Shown here: piece by piece, positions 59,426 to 64,000 of the stretch
Layout of the letters: each line of letters opens with the position of its first letter
Numbering within the stretch: the stretch's first letter is position 1
Source of the DNA: Flavipsychrobacter sp.
Lineage (GTDB): Bacteria > Bacteroidota > Bacteroidia > Chitinophagales > Chitinophagaceae
Length of the DNA stretch: 64,000 nucleotides
Reading direction: 5' to 3'
NCBI GenBank assembly: GCA_041392855.1
Contig: JAWKLD010000001.1
Coordinates: 482,001-546,000 of the forward strand
Position numbers and translations under genes: made by a program
Notes under the pieces: generated by a model
What the model saw: only the letters and a program-made list of their open reading frames with translations
Told to the model about the DNA's origin: nothing
Databases searched by the model: none

Positions 59426-60538
59426 ATGTCTACAAGAGAATTAGAAAAAAGTCCGGCTTGGTTATTATTAGAAGATGGCACACTATTTAAAGGTGTATCG
59501 TTTGGTGCAAAAGGTACTACCGGTGGTGAGATTTGCTTCAATACAGGTATGACCGGGTATCAGGAAGTGTTTACTGACCCTTCTTATACAGGTCAGGTAT
59601 TGATAATGAATAACATATATGTAGGTAACTACGGTGTTAAAAATGAAGATGTAGAAAGTGATTCTGTGAAGATCAAAGGCTTGATATGTAAGAATATATC
59701 AGACCGTTTTAGCAGAATGACAGCTGATGGTAGTCTACAGGACTATTTGGAAGCGAACAAGATAGTTGCCATACAGGATGTTGATACCAGAGTTTTGGTG
59801 CAGCATATAAGAAGTAAGGGTGCGATGAACTGTGTGATCAGTTCGGAGTATAGCGAGCTGGCAGACCTTCAGGCTGCATTGGCTAAGGTGCCTAGTATGA
59901 ATGGTTTGGAATTGTCTTCTACCATATCTACTAAAGAGGCTTATACAATAGGAGACGAGTCTTCTGACGTGAAGATAGCAGTACTGGATCTTGGTGTAAA
60001 ACAGCATATTTTAAAGTGTTTAGCTGATAGAGGTGCCTTCTTGAAGGTTTTTCCTGCCAAAACCAGCTATAGCGATATGAAGGCTTTTGGCCCTAATGGT
60101 GTGTTTATCTCTAACGGTCCTGGCGACCCAGCTGTGATGGACTATGCCGTAGATACTGTAAAAGAGGCAATGGCGGATAACCAACCTTTGTTTGGTATTT
60201 GCCTTGGTCATCAGATATTAGCCAGAGCTAACGGGGTAAGCACCTTTAAGATGCACCATGGCCATAGAGGGCTGAACCACCCTGTAATGAATTTGCAAAC
60301 AGGAAGGTCAGAGATCACGACACAGAATCACGGTTTTGGTGTAGATCCTGAATCTATCAAGAGTTCTACTACTGTTGAGGTGACCCATAAGAACTTGAAC
60401 GACGATTCGATAGAGGGTATTAAAGTGGTAGGTAAGCCAGCGTTCTCGGTGCAGTACCACCCTGAAAGTACTCCTGGTCCTCAGGATTCGAGATATCTAT
60501 TCGATGATTTTATCGAATTGATTAAGTCTCATAACTAA
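59426..60538 (+). CDS. carA: Carbamoyl-phosphate synthase small (glutaminase) subunit
   Basis: The 370-residue glutamine amidotransferase subunit supplies ammonia for carbamoyl phosphate, used in pyrimidine and arginine synthesis. The catalytic triad is C259 in FGICLGHQ, H345 and E347 in QYHPEST. The N-terminal domain has the usual GEICFNTGMTGYQEV. carB is not adjacent. It is followed by an unrelated epimerase-like gene 40 bp downstream. Confidence 0.96.
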   Translation: MSTRELEKSPAWLLLEDGTLFKGVSFGAKGTTGGEICFNTGMTGYQEVFTDPSYTGQVLIMNNIYVGNYGVKNEDVESDSVKIKGLICKNISDRFSRMTADGSLQDYLEANKIVAIQDVDTRVLVQHIRSKGAMNCVISSEYSELADLQAALAKVPSMNGLELSSTISTKEAYTIGDESSDVKIAVLDLGVKQHILKCLADRGAFLKVFPAKTSYSDMKAFGPNGVFISNGPGDPAVMDYAVDTVKEAMADNQPLFGICLGHQILARANGVSTFKMHHGHRGLNHPVMNLQTGRSEITTQNHGFGVDPESIKSSTTVEVTHKNLNDDSIEGIKVVGKPAFSVQYHPESTPGPQDSRYLFDDFIELIKSHN

Positions 60539-60578
60539 TTGAAAATCTTATTGCTATAACGTTTACTTTGTTTGTTAG

Positions 60579-61520
60579 ATGAAGAAAGAAAAGGTATTAA
60601 TCATTGGAGCTTGTGGGCAAATTGGTGTAGAGTTAACCCTTGCACTTAGAAAGCTATATGGCGACCAGAATGTTATAGCAACAGATATAAGAGAAGAGCA
60701 TCCTTTGTTGGCAGGTACAGGTCCGTTTAGCATACTGGATGCTATGGATGCTGAAGCCATATTAGGTTTTATAAAGAAAGAAGGGGTAACACAGATCTAT
60801 TTATTAGCTGCCTTGCTATCTGCAACAGGCGAGAAGATGCCTAAGAAAGCTTGGGATATAAACATGCAGAGCTTGTTGCAGGTGCTAGACCTTGCAGTGC
60901 AGGAGAAGCTGACCAAAGTATACTGGCCTAGCTCAATAGCTATATTTGGCGCCAGCACGCCTAAAGACAATACAGCGCAAAAGACCATAGTAGAACCGCA
61001 GACCGTATATGGCATTAGTAAATATGCAGGGGAGCTATGGTGTCAATATTATAATCAACGCTGGGGACTAGATGTAAGAAGCGTACGTTATCCGGGTCTT
61101 ATCAGCTGGAAGTCTCAACCGGGTGGTGGTACTACCGATTATGCCGTAGAGATATATCATGAAGCATTGAAGAAGGGTAGCTATACTTGCTTCTTGTCGG
61201 AAGATACCTACCTGCCTATGATGTATATGGACGATGCTATTCGCGGTACCATAGAGCTTATGGAAGCCCCTGAAGAGCAGGTAAAGTCCAGAATGGCATA
61301 CAATTTTGGCGCAGTGAGCTTCTCTCCGAAAGAAATTGCAGCCTCTATACAAAAAGTAATACCTGACTTTACTATAGGGTATGAGCCCGATTTTCGTCAG
61401 CAGATAGCCAACGGATGGCCTAAGAGCATAGATGATAGCGCAGCTCGTGCAGACTGGGGTTGGAAGCCTGAGTTTGACCTAGATGCTATCACTAAGGATA
61501 TGTTGGCTAACCTAAAGTAA
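60579..61520 (+). CDS. L-threonine 3-dehydrogenase, SDR (epimerase-like) type
   Basis: The 313-residue short-chain dehydrogenase has the NAD-binding GACGQIG (10-16), catalytic Y144 and K148 in YGISKYAGE, and the threonine-binding RYPGLISWKSQPGGGTTDYA and LPMMYMDDAIRGT. It oxidises threonine to 2-amino-3-oxobutyrate. This SDR type differs from the zinc alcohol-dehydrogenase type found in E. coli; it is well known from Bacteroidota such as Flavobacterium. Glycine C-acetyltransferase (kbl) is not nearby. Confidence 0.92.
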   Translation: MKKEKVLIIGACGQIGVELTLALRKLYGDQNVIATDIREEHPLLAGTGPFSILDAMDAEAILGFIKKEGVTQIYLLAALLSATGEKMPKKAWDINMQSLLQVLDLAVQEKLTKVYWPSSIAIFGASTPKDNTAQKTIVEPQTVYGISKYAGELWCQYYNQRWGLDVRSVRYPGLISWKSQPGGGTTDYAVEIYHEALKKGSYTCFLSEDTYLPMMYMDDAIRGTIELMEAPEEQVKSRMAYNFGAVSFSPKEIAASIQKVIPDFTIGYEPDFRQQIANGWPKSIDDSAARADWGWKPEFDLDAITKDMLANLK

Positions 61521-61616
61521 TACTTCAAGTCATTAGTTAATTACTAGTTAAGGGCAAGTATTTCTTTCTGTAATTTATTGTTTGTTTTCATTTTTGTAGG
61601 CTCAAAGCATATCAAT

Positions 61617-61754
61617 ATGAAACATTTATCAGACAGACAAAAGAAGTTGCGTAAACACGCCAACCAAAACAAGAGACAAAGGTTATACAAATATACAGCG
61701 CTGACTATTTCAGCCGTATTGCTATCTATACCTTTATTGATTTCCAACCTCTAA
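61617..61754 (+). CDS. 45-residue basic membrane microprotein, copy 1
   Basis: The sequence MKHLSDRQKKLRKHANQN then KRQRLYKYTALTISAVLL then SIPLLISNL has a basic N-terminal helix (~1-25) and one membrane segment (~27-45). It aligns with a second small ORF just downstream (SxRQKxLRKH, KRxRxxKY, ALxISAxLxSI in both), which shows they are paralogues and supports coding in this frame. No family recognised. ATG start; spacing to the next copy is 38 bp. It lies between tdh and cobB. Confidence 0.7.
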   Translation: MKHLSDRQKKLRKHANQNKRQRLYKYTALTISAVLLSIPLLISNL

Positions 61755-61792
61755 TACGTTTTCTTATTCCAAAAAAAGTATAGTTTTATATT

Positions 61793-61948
61793 GTGGGTAA
61801 GAAGAAGTACTCAGAAAGGCAAAAGATGCTAAGGAAGCACCATGGTGCCCTAAAGCGCAAGAGGATATTTAAATACGTAGCGCTTGCGATATCAGCTCTA
61901 TTGATAAGTATCATCCTGTTCATCAAGTTTTTCCTGACCAGCAAGTAG
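61793..61948 (+). CDS. 51-residue basic membrane microprotein, copy 2
   Basis: Starting at GTG 61793, the product reads MGKKKYSERQKMLRKHHG then ALKRKRIFKYVALAISAL then LISIILFIKFFLTSK. It has a basic N-terminal half and one membrane helix (~28-48). It shares SERQKxLRKH, KRxRxFKY and ALxISALLxSI with the upstream 45-residue protein. The stop lies 33 bp before cobB. The two tandem copies, each with basic helix plus TM, suggest a small membrane- or nucleic-acid-interacting family. Function unknown. Confidence 0.68.
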   Translation: MGKKKYSERQKMLRKHHGALKRKRIFKYVALAISALLISIILFIKFFLTSK

Positions 61949-61981
61949 TACTTCGGCCTACGGCTCATAAAACTAAGTAGC

Positions 61982-62674
61982 TTGAAACCAAAATTAGTAG
62001 CCCTTACAGGGGCGGGTATAAGTGCAGAAAGTGGATTGAAGACCTTTCGTGATAGTGATGGACTATGGGAAGGTTATGATGTAATGGAGGTAGCCACCCC
62101 CGAAGCATGGGCAAAAAATCCTGAATTGGTACTGGACTTCTATAATATGCGTAGAAGAAATGTAGCTGATGCCATACCTAATAAAGCACATGAGGTGCTT
62201 GCCGAGCTGGAAGCTCATTTTGATGTACATATTGTTACCCAAAACATAGACGACCTTCACGAGCAGGCAGGCTCTACTAACGTGCTGCATTTGCATGGAG
62301 AGATATTCAAAGCCAGAAGTGAGAGTAATGAATCTCTAATATTCCCCATGTATAGAGATATGTACTTGGGAGAGATGGCTATGGATGGGTCGAGGTTGAG
62401 GCCACATATAGTATGGTTTGGTGAGCCTGTGCCTATGATAGAGGAGGCTGTGCCGATCATGTCGGCAGCAGATGTGTTCGTTTTGGTTGGTACTTCTCTT
62501 GCTGTATATCCTGCGGCTGGTTTGGTAGATTATGTACCCGATAGGGTAGATAAATATGTATTGGATAAGGTGATACCTTCTGTGGGTAGGTATAATAATG
62601 TCATCAAGATAGAGAAACCTGCTACAGAGGGAGCTCTGCTTTTGAAAGAAGCGCTTTTGGCAGGTCTACAGTAG
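61982..62674 (+). CDS. cobB: Class III sirtuin (NAD-dependent deacylase), cysteine-free
   Basis: The 230-residue sirtuin removes acyl groups from lysine side chains using NAD. The NAD-binding GAGISAESG is at 10-18, the catalytic histidine H105 is in HLHGEIF, and the Y54/R57 pair in FYNMRRRN is the succinyl/malonyl-lysine signature. The protein contains no cysteine at all, so it lacks the zinc ribbon found in most sirtuins. Start is TTG at 61982. The 3' end overlaps a minus-strand gene by 53 bp. Confidence 0.92.
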   Translation: MKPKLVALTGAGISAESGLKTFRDSDGLWEGYDVMEVATPEAWAKNPELVLDFYNMRRRNVADAIPNKAHEVLAELEAHFDVHIVTQNIDDLHEQAGSTNVLHLHGEIFKARSESNESLIFPMYRDMYLGEMAMDGSRLRPHIVWFGEPVPMIEEAVPIMSAADVFVLVGTSLAVYPAAGLVDYVPDRVDKYVLDKVIPSVGRYNNVIKIEKPATEGALLLKEALLAGLQ

Positions 62675-63851
62675 CTACCGAGGCAAAGTTTTCAGCCAGT
62701 ACATATACAAAGGCAGGCAGTAACTGTAATATCAATCTGTCTTGAGAGGTAGCCAAGTGCCATTCCAGATCGTGTGGGCTAATGAGGTACACAGACATTA
62801 ACGTGAGGCATATACACAGTACCATAACTAGTTGTTTCCACTGTATCTTTTTCCATCTTACTATAGCTAATAAGAGGAAGAGTATACCTGCATATTGCAC
62901 CGACTTAAAGTGAAGGTTTAGGTTGCCTACAAAGCTTTGGTATATCATGCTATACCTGCTTGTGTCGCTTAGTAGCTCCCAAATAGGCCTTCTTTCTTCC
63001 GAAAGTAAATCATTAGGTGTGCTGTATAAAGTCTTGAATAATAATAGTATAAGTGCTGGTAGTATTAAGCCAATAATAGATAGCTTTCTATGCTCCTTGC
63101 TAAAAAACTGCTTTAAGTGAAATAGCAGTATAAAGCCTGCAAATACGATTCCTTCGTTCTTGGTCCACATGCAAAGACCTGTGAACAGGGCAGCAGTAAG
63201 TATAAGTTTTGGGTTGTGGCGGCTATTATTCAGGGCTATTAGCGCGATCAAAAAGAAAAGGGATAGTAGGGTATCTGCAAGTTGAGATACACCAATATAG
63301 ACGAAGTGAACATTGGTACATAGTAAAAGTAGGGCTATCCCTGCTATTATGATATTCTTCTTATACGTCTCTGTATATATTAGTACTGGTATAGAAATGG
63401 TTGTTAACAGGTGAATGCCATAGGCTGCCACCCAGTAATTGGCACGAGGTAGCAAATGTTTGAAATAAGCCAGTATACCCGGTAGGGCAAAAGGGTAGTC
63501 GGGGTGCGCGCCATTGCTATTATTGAAGAGTAGCTTCCAGTCTTCAGGGCTAGCTAAGTATACTGTGTGTAAGTTCCATATCGCCCAAGCATCCCATAAG
63601 CCATGTTTTTCTGCCAGCTCTAGCGATTGGTCTACTAATAAATAGCAACCAATAGCAGCAATGCCTATTACAATAAGGTTGTTCTTTTCGATGTTTTTTT
63701 CTCCTTTATAAAACAGGAATGCACCTAAAGTGATACTTGAGATAGTGGTAATTAGTACAGGTATGGCTAGTAGTAGACAGCAAAAATAGAGTAGGCTGCT
63801 TAGGCCTAACCACATCCATAATTTTATGATATTTAGTGAGCCGCTACTCAT
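62622..63851 (-). CDS. Large polytopic membrane protein, GT-C glycosyltransferase-like
   Basis: The 409-residue protein has about ten membrane helices; the segment EKHGLWDAWAIWNLH near 79 resembles the acidic loop of GT-C enzymes that use lipid-linked sugars, and EPEDWK-like motifs follow. The C-terminal end is small and soluble. Family assignment is from membrane topology and this loop only. The start overlaps the preceding partial gene's stop by ATGA. Its 3' end overlaps cobB by 53 bp. Confidence 0.7.
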   Translation of the reverse strand: MSSGSLNIIKLWMWLGLSSLLYFCCLLLAIPVLITTISSITLGAFLFYKGEKNIEKNNLIVIGIAAIGCYLLVDQSLELAEKHGLWDAWAIWNLHTVYLASPEDWKLLFNNSNGAHPDYPFALPGILAYFKHLLPRANYWVAAYGIHLLTTISIPVLIYTETYKKNIIIAGIALLLLCTNVHFVYIGVSQLADTLLSLFFLIALIALNNSRHNPKLILTAALFTGLCMWTKNEGIVFAGFILLFHLKQFFSKEHRKLSIIGLILPALILLLFKTLYSTPNDLLSEERRPIWELLSDTSRYSMIYQSFVGNLNLHFKSVQYAGILFLLLAIVRWKKIQWKQLVMVLCICLTLMSVYLISPHDLEWHLATSQDRLILQLLPAFVYVLAENFASVATVDLPKALLSKAELPL

Positions 63852-64000
63852 TTATTGGTAGATAAGATATAGTAATAGCTACCTGTTTTATATTCAATTA
63901 CTATATTAGGTAGTGTTGTGTAACTATTTGAATTGTATGTTATTGTGTCTATTATCGTTAACAGTGTGTCTAAAGTAGCATTCTTATCCATTACCAAGTT
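63848..64000 (-). CDS. C-terminal end of a gene entering the window on the minus strand
   Basis: The minus strand is open from base 64000 to a TGA at 63848-63850, giving 50 residues ending YYYILSTNK. The stop overlaps the ATG of the GT-C-like gene, indicating a coupled operon. No domain can be named from this fragment. Confidence 0.65.
   Translation of the reverse strand, partial: NLVMDKNATLDTLLTIIDTITYNSNSYTTLPNIVIEYKTGSYYYILSTNK

Noticed and set aside
61786..61968. Minus-strand frame opposite microprotein copy 2
   Set aside because: The plus-strand frame has a paralogue with conserved residues; the minus frame does not.
1..64000. tRNA or rRNA genes, phage structural genes or full insertion sequences
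   Set aside because: None was seen; no T-loop consensus with a matching cloverleaf or transposase motif was noticed by eye.

Overview
The window is chromosomal DNA from a member of the Bacteroidota, most likely a Chitinophagaceae-type soil or water bacterium. The evidence is: type IX secretion C-terminal sorting domains on two secreted proteins, repeated TTTG-N18-25-TAnnTTTG promoters, carboxypeptidase-regulatory-like proteins, a flexirubin/aryl-polyene-type fatty acid operon, an SDR-type threonine dehydrogenase, a Zn-less CobB, and the characteristic ctaB/cox/SCO/DUF420 respiratory cluster. The DNA is AT-rich and densely coding. Convergent genes often share or overlap their stop codons. No rRNA, tRNA, CRISPR array, phage or complete insertion sequence was seen.

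Layout. 0-10 kb: end of an isoaspartyl peptidase, an acyl-CoA carboxylase beta subunit, a T9SS-secreted protein, an orphan MlaF-like ATPase, sucD, a PaiB-like protein, anmK, two carboxypeptidase-regulatory-like proteins, a CoA-binding protein and a thiolase. 9.8-15.4 kb: an outer-membrane-type protein, then a putative metal import locus (His-rich exported protein, ZnuD-like TonB receptor, lipoprotein). 15.5-19.3 kb: a compact operon of ACP, LpxL-like acyltransferase, dehydratase, exported protein, hotdog thioesterase and ketosynthase that looks like part of a flexirubin/aryl polyene pathway. 19.3-32.2 kb: housekeeping genes, including M20 hydrolase, SPOR protein, deoC, icd, a PhoR/PhoB-like pair, an exonuclease, holA, ribF, a VIT/T9SS protein and kynureninase. 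32.4-40.6 kb: LemA/TPM operon, a small ABC-type pair, an alpha/beta hydrolase, tandem Omp28-like thioredoxin-fold lipoproteins and an Old Yellow Enzyme.

40.6-51.2 kb is the accessory part. It has uncharacterised membrane and exported proteins, a papain-like protease, a divergent XRE-regulator pair with twin operators, a TIR-like protein beside a membrane protein, a DUF3987-like ATPase of different base composition, two unknown AT-rich genes and a 32-residue membrane microprotein. Three families of short intergenic repeats are concentrated here.

51.3-55.6 kb holds heme O synthase and cytochrome oxidase subunits and assembly factors in one run. 55.7-64 kb carries a DUF2147 protein, a CAP-domain protein, an iodotyrosine deiodinase-like nitroreductase, a three-gene operon with two Fe(II)/2-oxoglutarate hydroxylases and an HExGH protein, carA, threonine dehydrogenase, two tandem paralogous microproteins that were not previously called, a cysteine-free sirtuin and a large membrane protein.

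The most promising leads for undescribed biology are the XRE pair with matched operators, the TIR-like/membrane locus, the unknown pair at 49.3-50.9 kb, the tandem microproteins at 61.6-61.9 kb, and the dioxygenase/metalloprotein operon at 57.4-59.3 kb. None of these functions could be tested by database search here.
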